The notes under the pieces are model-generated. The model searched no databases and was not told where the DNA came from. It saw nothing but the letters and a program-made list of their open reading frames with translations. A program made the translations under genes and the position numbers. From Melioribacteraceae bacterium (GTDB taxonomy: Bacteria; Bacteroidota; Ignavibacteria; Ignavibacteriales; Melioribacteraceae): a DNA stretch of 64,000 nt. Positions within the stretch are counted from its first letter, which is position 1, and every line of letters begins with the position of its first letter. Positions 34,357 through 44,692 of this stretch are shown one piece after another. The stretch spans positions 1 through 64,000 of the forward strand of contig JALVFE010000010.1 of the NCBI GenBank assembly GCA_027030245.1. The letters run 5' to 3'.

Positions 34357-35672
34357 ATCATACCCTTGCTTTTTAACATACTCTCCAGCGTAAGATTACC
34401 GATTTCCTGCAATTCGTACATTACTCTTGTTGAAGGTTTATTGATATTCAGGATTCTACCCAAATCTATCGGCGTACCGATAACAACGGAATCGCACTCA
34501 ACTCTGTTTATTGTTTCTTCCAAGTCTTTCATTTGTTGCGCGCCGTAACCCATCGCCGGCAGAAGCGTTCCGATGTTCGGGTATTTCTTGTAGGTATCGG
34601 TAATCGATTTAACCGTCCAAGGACGCGGGTCTACAATTTCGGATGCGCCTAATTTTTGTGCGGCAACCGTTCCGGCACCGTATTTCATTTCGCCGTGGGT
34701 CAAAGTAGGACCGTCTTCAACAACAAGTACTCTTTTACCTTGAATTAGTTCCGGTTTGTCAACAATCAACGGCGAAGCTGCTTCGATTATAGTTGCATTC
34801 GGATTTACGGCTCGGATATTATTCAAAACTGTCAATACGTTTTCCGGAGCGGCAGAGTCTATTTTGTTTACAACCGCAACGTCAGCCATTCGTAATGAAG
34901 TGTTGCCCGGGTAGTAGGTAAGTTCGTGACCGGGTCTGTGCGGATCGACTACGGTAAATGTCAGGTCGGCATGATAAAACGACATATCATTGTTTCCGCC
35001 GTCCCACAAAATAATATCGGCTTCTTTTTCGGCTTCCCTTAAAATTGCTTCGTAATCCACGCCTGCGTAAATAATGCCGCCCAAAGCAATATGGGGTTCG
35101 TATTCTTCAATTTCTTCGATTGTGCATTCATGTTTTTTCAAATCGTCCAAAGTTGCAAAACGTTGTACCTTTTGTTTCACCAAGTCGCCGTATGGCATGG
35201 GATGACGTATTGCAACAACTTTTTTGCCGTGTTCCCTTAAAATTTTAACTATTTTTCTTGAAGTTTGGGATTTCCCGCAACCGGTTCTAACCGCAAGAAC
35301 GGCAATAACCGGTTTTGTACTTTTAATCATTGTTTCCGCTCCGCCCAAAAGTCTGAATGAAACTCCAGCAGCGTTAACTATCGACGCTTTCGTCATAACG
35401 TAATTAAACGGAACGTCGGAATAAGAGAAAACTACTTCGTCCACATCAAACTTTTTGATTAAATCGACCAATTCGCTCTCATCGTAAATTTTTATTCCAT
35501 CCGGATATAATTTCCCGGCCAATTCGGCGGGGTAAACCCTTCCTTCTATGTTCGGTATTTGTGTTGCAGTAAAAGCTACAACATTATATTCTTCTTTGTC
35601 TCTGTAGAACACGTTAAAGTTATGGAAATCGCGACCGGCAGCTCCCATAATCAAAATATTTTTCCTGTTCAT
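34353..35672 (-). CDS. COG2403-type predicted GTPase
   Basis: A 439-residue protein. An N-terminal Rossmann-like part (NILIMGAAGRDFHNFNVFYRD) leads to a P-loop domain with the form AVRTGCGKSQTSRKI in place of the classic Walker A, and VVNKID as a guanine-recognition-like motif. The family is annotated as predicted GTPase or related to cyclic 2,3-diphosphoglycerate synthetase; its true reaction here is unknown. It leads an operon with arcC and argF and overlaps arcC by four bases, suggesting a role in carbamoyl phosphate or amino-acid fermentation. AAGGAG precedes the start. Confidence 0.8.
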   Translation of the reverse strand: MNRKNILIMGAAGRDFHNFNVFYRDKEEYNVVAFTATQIPNIEGRVYPAELAGKLYPDGIKIYDESELVDLIKKFDVDEVVFSYSDVPFNYVMTKASIVNAAGVSFRLLGGAETMIKSTKPVIAVLAVRTGCGKSQTSRKIVKILREHGKKVVAIRHPMPYGDLVKQKVQRFATLDDLKKHECTIEEIEEYEPHIALGGIIYAGVDYEAILREAEKEADIILWDGGNNDMSFYHADLTFTVVDPHRPGHELTYYPGNTSLRMADVAVVNKIDSAAPENVLTVLNNIRAVNPNATIIEAASPLIVDKPELIQGKRVLVVEDGPTLTHGEMKYGAGTVAAQKLGASEIVDPRPWTVKSITDTYKKYPNIGTLLPAMGYGAQQMKDLEETINRVECDSVVIGTPIDLGRILNINKPSTRVMYELQEIGNLTLESMLKSKGMI

Positions 35673-35727
35673 CTTACTCTCCTTAAGTTATTCTGAATTT
35701 TACAAACTAATTAATTTAATATCCAAA

Positions 35728-37560
35728 TTATTCAACTGTTACGCTTTTTGCCAGGTTGCGCGGTTGGTCAACGTCAAGACCTTTCTTAACCGCAATGTGA
35801 TATGCAAGTAGCTGTAACGGAATTACATTCAAAATCGGCATCAACATTCTAATTGTGCCCGGAATTTTAATCACATAATCCGATAACGATTCGAGTTTAT
35901 CATCGTCTTCGGTGGAAATAGTGATGATTTTGCCTTCCCTTGCTTTTACTTCTTCTATGTTACTGAGTATTTTTTCATAAACGGAATCGCGCGGAGCGAG
36001 AAAGACCGTTGGCATATTTTTATCAATTAACGCAATGGGTCCGTGTTTCATTTCCGCTGCAGGATATCCTTCGGCGTGTATGTATGAAATTTCTTTCAAT
36101 TTCAACGCGCCTTCCAAAGCAACGGGGAAATTATATCCGCGACCCAAATACAAGAAATTTTTTGCATCAACAAAGTTTTCGGCAATTTTTTCAATTTTGT
36201 CGTTAAGCTTTAATATCTGTTCAACTTTTCCGGGAATCGATTGCAGTTCTTCGATTATTTTTTTTCCGTCAACTTCGCTGAGTGATTTTCTTCGCGCAAG
36301 AAGTAAAGTAATAAGCGCCAAAACCACCAATTGGGAAGTGAATGCTTTTGTGGAAGCAACGCCTATTTCGGGTCCGGCGTGAATGTAAACCCCGGCGTCA
36401 CTTTCCCGTGCAATAGAGCTTCCTACAACGTTACAAACTCCAAGTACCAAAGCGCCGCGCCTTTTGGCTTCGCGCATTGCCGCAAGCGTATCGGCGGTTT
36501 CTCCACTTTGGGAAATAAAAATCATCGCATCGTCTTTTGTGATAATTGGATTTCTATATCTGAACTCAGATGCATATTCCACTTCCACGGGAATACCGAC
36601 GTATTGTTCAAGCATATATTCGCCAACGAGTCCGGCATGCCACGAAGTTCCGCAAGCGCTGATAATTATTCTTTTCGCATCGGACAGACGGTCGATTACT
36701 TTTCGTAACCCTCCCAAACGCGCAGTTCCTTCTTCGTAAATTAATCTTCCGCGCATCGAATTCGTAATCGATTCGGGTTGTTCCATAATTTCTTTTAGCA
36801 TAAAATGCGGGTAACCGCTCTTGCTTATTTCGTCAAGGGCAATAGTAACTTCGTGAACTTCTTTTTGAATTTCTTCGTCGTGAATGGTTTTTGCGTTGAA
36901 TTTATCTTTATAAACTTCCACAACTTCATCGTCATCTAGATAAACAATTTGACTTGTATGGGTAATCAGTGCGGTAACATCCGAAGCAAGAAAGTTTTCG
37001 TTATTTCCGATACCCAAAACCAAAGGCGAACCTCGGCGTGCGGCAATGATTTTGTCCGGTTCTTTAGATGAAAGCACCGCTAATCCGAAAGTTCCTTCAA
37101 CTTCAATAAGAGCTTTTCTAACCGCTTTCAATAGGGAACTTCCGTTTTTCATGAAATTATCGATTAGATGTACCAGAACTTCAGTATCGGTTTCCGAGCG
37201 GAATTTATAACCTTTCGATTCCAATTCTTTTTTTAGCACGTCGTAATTTTCGATAATTCCGTTGTGGATAACGCAGATTGTTTTGTCGGCGTTAAAATGC
37301 GGATGAGCGTTTTCTTCCGTGGGAGCGCCGTGAGTTGCCCAGCGCGTGTGCCCAATTCCTACATTCGATTCAAAACTTTCTTTTTCCACTGCTTGTTCTA
37401 ATTTCGCTACTTTACCTACGGTCTTTACGATTTTACATTTGTCTTCTGCAAGAATGCCAACTCCTGCGGAGTCATAACCGCGATATTCCAATCTTTTTAA
37501 TCCACCGATGATAATGGGAACGGAATTTTTGTTTCCGATATAACCTACTATACCGCACAT
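35728..37560 (-). CDS. glmS: Glutamine-fructose-6-phosphate aminotransferase (isomerizing)
   Basis: A 610-residue GlmS of standard length. Cys2 (MCGIVGYIG), the N-terminal nucleophile, releases ammonia from glutamine. The glutaminase domain runs to about residue 230 (GHTRWATHG). Two SIS sugar-isomerase domains follow (ISACGTSWHAG, FISQSGETADT, YPAAEMKHGPIAL). The C-terminus DQPRNLAKSVTVE is the conserved tail. It makes glucosamine 6-phosphate for cell-wall and LPS synthesis. I see no glmS ribozyme signature upstream. Confidence 0.97.
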   Translation of the reverse strand: MCGIVGYIGNKNSVPIIIGGLKRLEYRGYDSAGVGILAEDKCKIVKTVGKVAKLEQAVEKESFESNVGIGHTRWATHGAPTEENAHPHFNADKTICVIHNGIIENYDVLKKELESKGYKFRSETDTEVLVHLIDNFMKNGSSLLKAVRKALIEVEGTFGLAVLSSKEPDKIIAARRGSPLVLGIGNNENFLASDVTALITHTSQIVYLDDDEVVEVYKDKFNAKTIHDEEIQKEVHEVTIALDEISKSGYPHFMLKEIMEQPESITNSMRGRLIYEEGTARLGGLRKVIDRLSDAKRIIISACGTSWHAGLVGEYMLEQYVGIPVEVEYASEFRYRNPIITKDDAMIFISQSGETADTLAAMREAKRRGALVLGVCNVVGSSIARESDAGVYIHAGPEIGVASTKAFTSQLVVLALITLLLARRKSLSEVDGKKIIEELQSIPGKVEQILKLNDKIEKIAENFVDAKNFLYLGRGYNFPVALEGALKLKEISYIHAEGYPAAEMKHGPIALIDKNMPTVFLAPRDSVYEKILSNIEEVKAREGKIITISTEDDDKLESLSDYVIKIPGTIRMLMPILNVIPLQLLAYHIAVKKGLDVDQPRNLAKSVTVE

Positions 37561-37846
37561 AATTTATCTCCTAAATAAAAAATAAAAACTTTAAATAAAG
37601 ACGGGCGTGTTAATGATCGGGACAATGCCTGAAGAGCAATAGGTTGATTTTTTTTACGAAGTATGTAATGATCTTTTTTGTCCGAAACATATTTGTAAAT
37701 AAAAAATTCCTTGCTCAAAATATCAAATAAATTTTAATAATTGTAAAAAAAATGTTTTCAGTGAATCGGATTTTAAAACAAAAACATGATGAAACGGAAC
37801 AAGAAAATCAAGAGCGGGCGAAATTAACAAAATCTTTTATTCGATG

Positions 37847-38563
37847 TTAATCGACAATCAATGCCATCCGGAGAACGTCGTGATAATCACCGTCGATCAG
37901 AATTTCTTTTCTCAGAATACCTTCGATCTTGAATCCCAAATCTTTGTTTAACCTGATATTTGCGATATTTGTGTCGAGTGTATGTAAATAAATTTTTCTC
38001 AGTTTTAAAGCCGAAATTCCGTATTCAATCCACATTTTCGTTGCTTCTTTTGCATAACCTTTTCCTCTGAATTCTTTTTCTCCCAGTAATTTTCTAAGTT
38101 CGGCTTTGTTATTAACTTTATCGTAATCCAAAAACGCAAGAAGCCCTATCGGTTTATCGTTCATCAGAGTAATTATCCCGAATGTATTGTTTTTATTCCG
38201 TAACAACTCATCCAAATTATGTTCTTTGGCAGTCAATCTGGAAAGTAAAAATAACCTGCCTTTTTCTTCGTTTATCCATTTTTCAACTATAGCATAATCT
38301 TCTTTTTCCGAAAAACCGCGTATTTTAATTTTTTCACCCGTTATCGGCAGTTCAAGGGATTTTTCTTTCGGAACAACTTGAATAACATCTTCGGATTGAT
38401 TGTTATTCAATTTTTCCTTCATGGTTAAATCGAGTAACTGGTTAACGAGTTTGATATAATCTTGTGTCGAAAATCCGAATTGCGCCGTTTCTTTGTAAAT
38501 GCCTTTTGAAATTACTTCCAAAGTTAATTTGTTAATCTCTGTTGTGTTGAATTCTTTTTCCAT
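37847..38563 (-). CDS. GNAT N-acetyltransferase, RimJ/RimL type, with N-terminal extension
   Basis: The C-terminal ~165 residues form a GNAT domain. Its acetyl-CoA loop is around GEKEFRGKGYAKEA, and the RimJ-type end reads LHTLDTNIANIRLNKDLGFKIEG. The first ~70 residues (TLEVISKGIYKETAQFGFSTQDYIKLV) form a separate helical part not typical of the family. The acceptor could be a protein N-terminus, an amino acid or a drug; the sequence does not say. It is a single gene ahead of a repeat-rich zone. Confidence 0.8.
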   Translation of the reverse strand: MEKEFNTTEINKLTLEVISKGIYKETAQFGFSTQDYIKLVNQLLDLTMKEKLNNNQSEDVIQVVPKEKSLELPITGEKIKIRGFSEKEDYAIVEKWINEEKGRLFLLSRLTAKEHNLDELLRNKNNTFGIITLMNDKPIGLLAFLDYDKVNNKAELRKLLGEKEFRGKGYAKEATKMWIEYGISALKLRKIYLHTLDTNIANIRLNKDLGFKIEGILRKEILIDGDYHDVLRMALIVD

Positions 38564-39226
38564 TTGCCCGCTTTTTTTTAAAACAAAATAATAGAAATTA
38601 TCCGGCTAATTGTGACGTCAATCAATTTTGCAGAAAAAACCTTATGCGCAAGTTTAACACACTAAGTAAATGAAAATGATGTAATTAATCAAGTAAAAGC
38701 TAAAAATAAAATTAAAATAAAAGTGATAAAAGTTAAATATTTAAGTATGTGGTTTTGTGTGAAAATAAGAAACGTAAAACGTGAGACGTAAAACGGAAGA
38801 CGTAGAACGGAAGACGTGAGACGCAAGACGTGAAATGTAGGGGACGAAAATCTTCGTCCCCGAAATTTTTTTATTAGCGAATTAGGGGCAAATTAATTGT
38901 TCATTTTAGATCCCGAAACAAGTTCGGGATGACAAGTTCTATTCTGTGTAAAGCTCTCCAAAAATATTTAGTTTATGTGTCATGCTGAATTCATTTCAGC
39001 ATACGAGTTCATTTTAGATTCCGAAACAATCCGCCGACGGCTGACGGAATGATAGTTTCGAAAGCGGACGTGATAACAGAAAAGAAATTCCAAATCCCAA
39101 CTAACAAATTCTAAACGACAAATGAACAATTCCCAATGAAAAGTGACGATTGATCAATAACCATCTCCCAAACGTGAGACGTAAGACGTAAAACGTAAGA
39201 GATGTAACCCTTACGTCCCGGTTGTA
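38564..39226. repeat. Repeat-rich zone before the S9 peptidase gene 3' end
   Basis: In order: a run of short near-repeats built on aacgtgagacgtaaaacg (38770-38840), a strong hairpin GGGGACGAA-AATC-TTCGTCCCC at 38840-38861, GATCCCGAAAC..GTTCGGGATGACA palindromes (about 38912 and 39017), a CATGCTGAATTCATTTCAGCAT unit, then words such as aacgacaaatgaac and again acgtgagacgtaagacg. No gene is seen. Confidence 0.75.
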
Positions 39227-41377
39227 CTAAAGATTGTCGATAAAATAATTAGTTATCTTGTTGTAAAGGTGAATGGCATCGCGACCAACAACACCGTGTT
39301 TGTGTCCTACGTACGGGAAATAATCCAGCGGAATATTAAGATCGGCTGCTTTCTTGGCAAACTTAAGGGTATGTTGCCAAACCACAACCGGGTCGGATGT
39401 TCCGTGAACCAAAAGCAGTTTGCCCTTCAAGTTTTGTACGTAATTCAACAAGTTTGCTTTTTCGTAACCTTCTGGATTTGTTTCGGGAGTGTCCATATAT
39501 CTTTCGGTATACATTACTTCGTACATTTTCCAATCAATTACGGCGCCGCCGGCAACGCCAACTTTGAATGTGTTGTTCGTTCTTAACATAAGTGATGTTG
39601 TCATAAAACCTCCGAAACTCCAACCGAAAACCCCTATTCTTGTGGAATCAATGTAACTCAACGATTTCAGATACTTAACTCCCCGCATTTGATCTTCTAT
39701 TTCCACAGTTCCCAAATTTCTGAACGTAGCTTGCTCGAATTCCAAACCTCTGTTTGCAGATCCCCGGTTATCCAAAGTAAAGATCACAAATCCTTCTTGC
39801 GCCATTTTGTAAAACCAAAGTCCGTATCTTCCGCGCGGCCATGAATTAGTAATTAATTGAACGTGTGGACCTCCGTAAACGTAAACAACAGCGGGGTATT
39901 TTTTATTCGGATCGAAATCGGGCGGGGTAATCATTCTGCAATATAAATCCATATTATCTTTACCTTTAATTGTAAAGATTTTAAGTTCACCCAAATCATA
40001 ATCTGCCAACGGATTTTTCGATCGAAGTAAAATACTTACAGTATTTCCATTGCCATCGATAATTTTTGAAATTCCCGGAGTTTTTATATTTGAATAAGTA
40101 TCGAAGAAATAGGTTGCGCTCTCGTTTGGAATAATTGAATGAACACCCGTATCAGTGGTAAGTTTATTTCGCATTCCGGTTAACAAATTAACTCTGTAAT
40201 ATTGTCTTTCAATCGGACTTTTTTCTGTAGAGCGGATAATTATTTCATGTCCGGTTTTATCAAATCCCGCAATGCTTAAAACCTCCCACTTACCTTTTGT
40301 TACTTGGCGAATAAGATTTCCTTCGGTGTCGTAAAGATAAAGATGGTTCCAGCCGTCCCTTTTCGAAAACCACAAAAATTTTCCGGGTTCTTTGGGTAAA
40401 AATATTAACTGATGTTCAGGTTCAACGTATTTTTCATTTTTTTCTTCAAAAAGGATTTTTACAAGTTCTCCGGTCCGAGCATCGTATTTCTTAAGCTGCA
40501 TGTGATTTTGATCGCGGTTAAGGTGCGCAACATATATAAATTTTTCGCTTGGATCCCAAGTTACACAAGTCAAATATTGATCAAGCGGCTCACCGGTTTT
40601 TAACCAAACGGTTTTCCCTGAGTTCAGTTCATAAATCCCTATTGTTACATGATGACTTTTCCGTCCTGCCATCGGATATTTTATGGAAGCAAGTTTAGCC
40701 GGAACGGGTTCAAAATCCACAATAGGGAAATCACTTACCATTGTTTCGTCTTTCCGGTAAAAGGCAATATAATTATTTTTGGGCGACCAAAATATTCCTT
40801 TTGTAATTCCGAATTCGTTTCTGTGAACTGTTTGACCGTTTACTATTCCTGGGTTTTCGTCAAATGTTATTTGGCTTGTTTTACTTGTATCGAGAGAAAC
40901 AAATAAATTGTTATCAATGGTATATGCCATATAACGTTTGTTCGGGGCCAACGCGAAATTTGCGGCTCCGGATTTTGCGCTATTAATTAATGCAACGGAA
41001 TCTTTGTCTGCAAAGTAATAAAAAAGTTTACCTCTTCGTTGGAAGTAAAAAATATTCTGGTCAATCCATTTAAAATTGGGAAAAGTGTAAAGAACGTTAA
41101 ATCCGTTTCGCTTTAAAGCATTGTTTATATCTGTAAGGTGAATAATTTTTTCCACTGCGGAACTGTGAACGGAAGCAACGACAAGATTGAATGATGTATC
41201 GACAGACTTCACGAAACTGTATTTGTCCGAGTCCGGCAACCAATTGAAATTCTGTATTCTCTCCGGTGCAAGTGAAGTATAAGAATTAATTATAACATCT
41301 TCTATGGTGAAATTTTTTTTCTGTGCGGAGATTATTCCGCTAAGGGCTAAAACCGTTAAGAGTATAAGTCGTTTCAT
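39227..41377 (-). CDS. Dipeptidyl peptidase IV family serine peptidase (S9B)
   Basis: A 716-residue secreted or periplasmic enzyme with a signal peptide (MKRLILLTVLALSGIISA). The N-terminal two thirds is the DPP-IV beta-propeller. The C-terminal alpha/beta-hydrolase has the triad Ser587 in GWSFGGF, Asp662 in GTSDPVV and His694 in GHKHGV. FWSPKNNYIAFYRKDE carries the propeller's substrate-binding residues. It would remove dipeptides, preferably X-Pro, from peptides. The gene is bracketed by two repeat-rich zones in opposite orientation. Confidence 0.93.
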   Translation of the reverse strand: MKRLILLTVLALSGIISAQKKNFTIEDVIINSYTSLAPERIQNFNWLPDSDKYSFVKSVDTSFNLVVASVHSSAVEKIIHLTDINNALKRNGFNVLYTFPNFKWIDQNIFYFQRRGKLFYYFADKDSVALINSAKSGAANFALAPNKRYMAYTIDNNLFVSLDTSKTSQITFDENPGIVNGQTVHRNEFGITKGIFWSPKNNYIAFYRKDETMVSDFPIVDFEPVPAKLASIKYPMAGRKSHHVTIGIYELNSGKTVWLKTGEPLDQYLTCVTWDPSEKFIYVAHLNRDQNHMQLKKYDARTGELVKILFEEKNEKYVEPEHQLIFLPKEPGKFLWFSKRDGWNHLYLYDTEGNLIRQVTKGKWEVLSIAGFDKTGHEIIIRSTEKSPIERQYYRVNLLTGMRNKLTTDTGVHSIIPNESATYFFDTYSNIKTPGISKIIDGNGNTVSILLRSKNPLADYDLGELKIFTIKGKDNMDLYCRMITPPDFDPNKKYPAVVYVYGGPHVQLITNSWPRGRYGLWFYKMAQEGFVIFTLDNRGSANRGLEFEQATFRNLGTVEIEDQMRGVKYLKSLSYIDSTRIGVFGWSFGGFMTTSLMLRTNNTFKVGVAGGAVIDWKMYEVMYTERYMDTPETNPEGYEKANLLNYVQNLKGKLLLVHGTSDPVVVWQHTLKFAKKAADLNIPLDYFPYVGHKHGVVGRDAIHLYNKITNYFIDNL

Positions 41378-42339
41378 TTTTCTTTACAAAGTTAGTTGAA
41401 AATTTTCCGCAATATATAAAATTGTTCGGAAATTATTGTTAGGTAAAAAAATAATAAATAAAAAAATCCTTCTGTGAAATTCTGTGCTGAATCTGAGAAA
41501 ATCTGTGGTAAAAAAATAAACCTCAGATATACACAGATTAAACACGGATTATTCACAGAATAATTGGTAATTGGTCAATGGTCATTGGGAATTGCTCATT
41601 TGTCACTTGTTATTTGGGATTTGATATTTGGAATTTTTTGACTATCATTCCAACCACTTCGGAACTGTCATTCCGTCCGCCGCGGCGGATTGTTTCGGAA
41701 TCTAAAATGAACCATGTGAGATGCTGAAATGATTCGCCTGCGGTGAACAGCATTGCATATTCCAAACAGTGTAAAGAACATGTCATCCCGAACTTGTTTC
41801 GAGATCTAAAAAGAAACCGTAATTTTTATCAGATGCTGAACCGAGTTCAGCATGACAGCTAGAGATTTATCTCATCCCGTCCGCCTTTATAACTGTCATC
41901 CTGTCAGCCTATTAACGTGTCATCCCGAACTCGTTTCGGGATCTAGAATGAACTCTCCATTTCATCTGGCGAACGCTATCGGCGTGACATATTTATAGAA
42001 CAAGCATTCTAACATAAAAACCAAAACTCCGCTAGGAGTGACACAAAATAATGACACAATTTATGGTGTCACCCCGCTGGGGTTTTAATGTTAATAGGGA
42101 ATATGATTATTATAAATATTCCACCCCTCCGGGGTTCAGTCGTTCTTTGATGTTTGAGAACTACCGCTAATTCGCTAATGAAAAATAATTCTCAGGACGC
42201 AAAATATACGTCCCATTGCGTTTTACGTCTTACGTTTTACATCTTACGTATGAAATTGGTCTTATGTCATCGGGAATTTGGGATTTGTTACTTGGTATTT
42301 TTTCGAGATTTACACTAATTATCCTCTTTGAAACAGAAT
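41378..42339. repeat. Repeat-rich zone upstream of the S9 peptidase gene
   Basis: Holds the complementary versions of the elements on the other side of the peptidase gene: ggtcaatggtcattgggaattg words (41560-41640), TGTCATCCCGAAC..GTTTCGGGATCT palindromes (about 41775 and 41925), TCAGCATG units, and cgttttacgtcttacg words (42220-42250). REP hairpins also occur near 42030-42140 (CTCCGCTAGGAG, CCCCGCTGGGG, CCCCTCCGGGG). No gene is seen. Confidence 0.75.
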
Positions 42340-42389
42340 TAAATTTGGTTAACTTTTCACACTAATTTAGAAAATAATTAGAGAAGAAT

Positions 42390-43283
42390 ATGAGCCAAAA
42401 AGTTGTTTTACAAACCAACTTTCCAAAGCTAAACTTATTTAAAAGGGGGAAAGTAAGAGACATTTACGACCTCGGCGATTATTATCTTTTGGTATCAACC
42501 GATAGACTCTCCGCATTCGATGTAATAATGAATCAAGGCATACCGTTAAAAGGAAAAATACTGACCAAAATTTCTTCGTTTTGGTTCGATTTTTTCAAAA
42601 ACGAAATTGAAAACCACGTTGTAAGCACAAGCGTCGACGAATTTCCCGAAGAAACCAAAGAATACGCCGATATTCTGGAAGGACGTACAATGTTGGTTAA
42701 AAAAGCCGAGTTGATACCCTTGGAGTGTATTGTTCGCGGTTATATTTCAGGTTCCGGTTGGAAAGATTACCAACGAACAGGTTCAATAAGCGGAATAAAA
42801 TTACCGGAAGGACTGGTGGAATCGGAACAATTACCCGAACCGATTTTTACGCCATCCACAAAAGCCGAAATTGGCGAGCACGATGAAACAATCGATCATT
42901 CCAAAGCAATTGATTTGGTCGGAAAAGAAACGTTCGAATTTTTACGGGAAACTAGTCTGAACATTTATAAAAAAGCTGCCGAATACGCAAAACAAAGGGG
43001 CATTATTTTAGCCGATACTAAAATGGAATTCGGTTATTATGACGGCAAAATAATTCTTATCGATGAACTTTTAACTCCAGATTCTTCCAGATTTTGGCCT
43101 GCGGAAGATTACGAAAAAGGCAGACCGCAAGTCAGTTTCGATAAACAATACGTTAGAGATTATCTGTTGTCAATCAACTTTAATAAAAAACCGCCGGCAC
43201 CGGATTTGCCGGAAGACGTTATTCAAAATACCAGTAAAAAATACTTGGAAGCTCTAACCAAATTAACAGGCGAAAGTTTATAA
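42390..43283 (+). CDS. purC: SAICAR synthetase
   Basis: A 297-residue PurC of the longer (yeast-like) type. [13 protein letters not shown] is the N-terminal ATP-binding loop, [10 protein letters not shown] and [17 protein letters not shown] are family signatures, and [28 protein letters not shown] is the C-terminal part. It joins CAIR and aspartate in purine synthesis. TAAATTTG at 42340-42347 matches the Bacteroidota -7 promoter form TAnnTTTG; that is weak evidence alone. It opens a long plus-strand run and its last base overlaps the next start. Confidence 0.95.
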   Translation: MSQKVVLQTNFPKLNLFKRGKVRDIYDLGDYYLLVSTDRLSAFDVIMNQGIPLKGKILTKISSFWFDFFKNEIENHVVSTSVDEFPEETKEYADILEGRTMLVKKAELIPLECIVRGYISGSGWKDYQRTGSISGIKLPEGLVESEQLPEPIFTPSTKAEIGEHDETIDHSKAIDLVGKETFEFLRETSLNIYKKAAEYAKQRGIILADTKMEFGYYDGKIILIDELLTPDSSRFWPAEDYEKGRPQVSFDKQYVRDYLLSINFNKKPPAPDLPEDVIQNTSKKYLEALTKLTGESL

Positions 43284-43600
43284 TGACTCCGGTAAAAATT
43301 GAAATTGAAGAAGGGAAAACACTAAAAATACTTTGGGATGACGGAAGTCTCGACAGAATAGGTTTGGATTTTTTAAGAAAAAATTGCCCGTGTGCAATTT
43401 GCACATCCCAACCGGCCGGCTCGGATGAAATGGTTGTGAGAATTTTCGGCGAAAGTCAAACTCAAGTCGCATCGATTCAAGTAGTTGGTCAGTATGCAAT
43501 CAACATTGCATGGAAAGACGGTCATAATACGGGAATTTACGAATTTGATTATCTTAAAGAATTGGCAGAATTGAACAAACCGGATGCAAAAGAAAACTGA
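43283..43600 (+). CDS. DUF971 protein
   Basis: A 105-residue protein matching the DUF971 / gamma-butyrobetaine-hydroxylase N-terminal-like domain: LKILWDDGSLDRIGLDFLR, a CPCAIC cysteine motif and the C-terminal YAINIAWKDGHNTGIYEFDYL. The domain is found alone in many bacteria and next to iron-sulfur genes in some; its role is not settled. The Cys residues may bind metal. The start overlaps the purC stop. Confidence 0.85.
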   Translation: MTPVKIEIEEGKTLKILWDDGSLDRIGLDFLRKNCPCAICTSQPAGSDEMVVRIFGESQTQVASIQVVGQYAINIAWKDGHNTGIYEFDYLKELAELNKPDAKEN

Positions 43601-43639
43601 GCTTGTTTAGAAATTAAATTTATAAACTATTAATAATAA

Positions 43640-44227
43640 ATGGTTTTACCCAATCAACTTACAACATTGCGATTGATCCTTTCGCCGGTTTTCTTTTTTT
43701 TGTTTCTTTCCGAAAACCCGGTTTATAAACAAATTGCGCTTGTAATATATTTTATCGCTGCAATAACGGATTGGTACGACGGTTGGCTCGCGCGGAAGTT
43801 TAATTACATTACAAACTGGGGAAAGTTTATGGATCCGCTTGCGGACAAAGCTCTTACTTCTTCCGCTTTCCTCGCTTTCGTTTTCCTCGATGTGCTCCAA
43901 CTGTGGATGGTTTTGGTAATTATCGTCAGAGATTTTCTAATTACCGGTTTAAGAATTTACGCCGATCTACAGAATAAACCTTTTGTTACAAATAAGCTGG
44001 CTAAAATAAAAACGTTCGTGCAAATGGTTTTTATTTTTTATCTCCTCATTTTTTTCACACTTAAAACCGTCGAACCGGTGAAAAATAAATTCGGGGAAAT
44101 TCTTGACATTCTAACGGATTTGAAATACATAAATTATGTTATGCTTGTAATTACGTTGTTTACGTTTTATACGGGAGTTCAGTATTTGATAAAAAACAAA
44201 AATTTAATAAAAGGTATATTTAAATGA
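43640..44227 (+). CDS. pgsA: CDP-diacylglycerol-glycerol-3-phosphate 3-phosphatidyltransferase
   Basis: A 195-residue membrane enzyme with the full CDP-alcohol phosphotransferase motif: DWYDGWLAR, then GKFMDPLADK, supplying the metal-binding Asp residues. It makes phosphatidylglycerol phosphate. The start MVLPNQLTTLRLILSPVFF is typical. Its end overlaps the pgpA start by four bases, and pgpA performs the next step, which supports the assignment over other CDP-alcohol transferases. Confidence 0.93.
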   Translation: MVLPNQLTTLRLILSPVFFFLFLSENPVYKQIALVIYFIAAITDWYDGWLARKFNYITNWGKFMDPLADKALTSSAFLAFVFLDVLQLWMVLVIIVRDFLITGLRIYADLQNKPFVTNKLAKIKTFVQMVFIFYLLIFFTLKTVEPVKNKFGEILDILTDLKYINYVMLVITLFTFYTGVQYLIKNKNLIKGIFK

Positions 44228-44676
44228 ATCCGAACTTCATAGAGAAATTAGCAGGTTCGGTTTTTTTTACAGGTTATTCTCCGGTCGCTCCCGGTACAAT
44301 CTCGAGTTTGGCGGCATTGGCAATTTTTTTGATTCCCGGATTTGAAAATCCGACCATGATGCTGATAATTATTTCCGTTTTTACCGTTTGGGGAATAAAA
44401 TTGGGCGATAAATTTGAAAAAAAATACGGAAAAGATCCTTCGCAATGTACAATCGATGAATTTGTGGGAACCTGGATCAGCCTGTTATTTGTTCCCAAAA
44501 TATATTGGATTTTGGCAATAGATTTCGTAATATGGAGATTACTCGATATTATAAAACCGTTTCCCGCCGGAGTTTTGGAAAAACTGAGCGGCGGAAAAGG
44601 AATAATGTTAGATGATATTGTTTCCGGTGCGTATAGTTTGGTAATTATTCATATATTTATATCACTCATTTTTTAA
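44224..44676 (+). CDS. pgpA: Phosphatidylglycerophosphatase A
   Basis: A 150-residue membrane protein of the PgpA family: GYSPVAPGTISSLAAL at the N-terminus, CTIDEFVGTWISL (Asp/Glu metal site) and RLLDIIKPFPAG, ending with DDIVSGAYSLVI. It removes the phosphate from phosphatidylglycerol phosphate. It overlaps pgsA (ATGA), a clear two-step pair. Confidence 0.94.
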   Translation: MNPNFIEKLAGSVFFTGYSPVAPGTISSLAALAIFLIPGFENPTMMLIIISVFTVWGIKLGDKFEKKYGKDPSQCTIDEFVGTWISLLFVPKIYWILAIDFVIWRLLDIIKPFPAGVLEKLSGGKGIMLDDIVSGAYSLVIIHIFISLIF

Positions 44677-44692
44677 TTATTCACAAAAACAA

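Noticed and set aside
35673-37846. glmS ribozyme
   Set aside because: The short leader upstream of glmS (from 37561) shows no ribozyme-like fold or core sequence that I could recognise.
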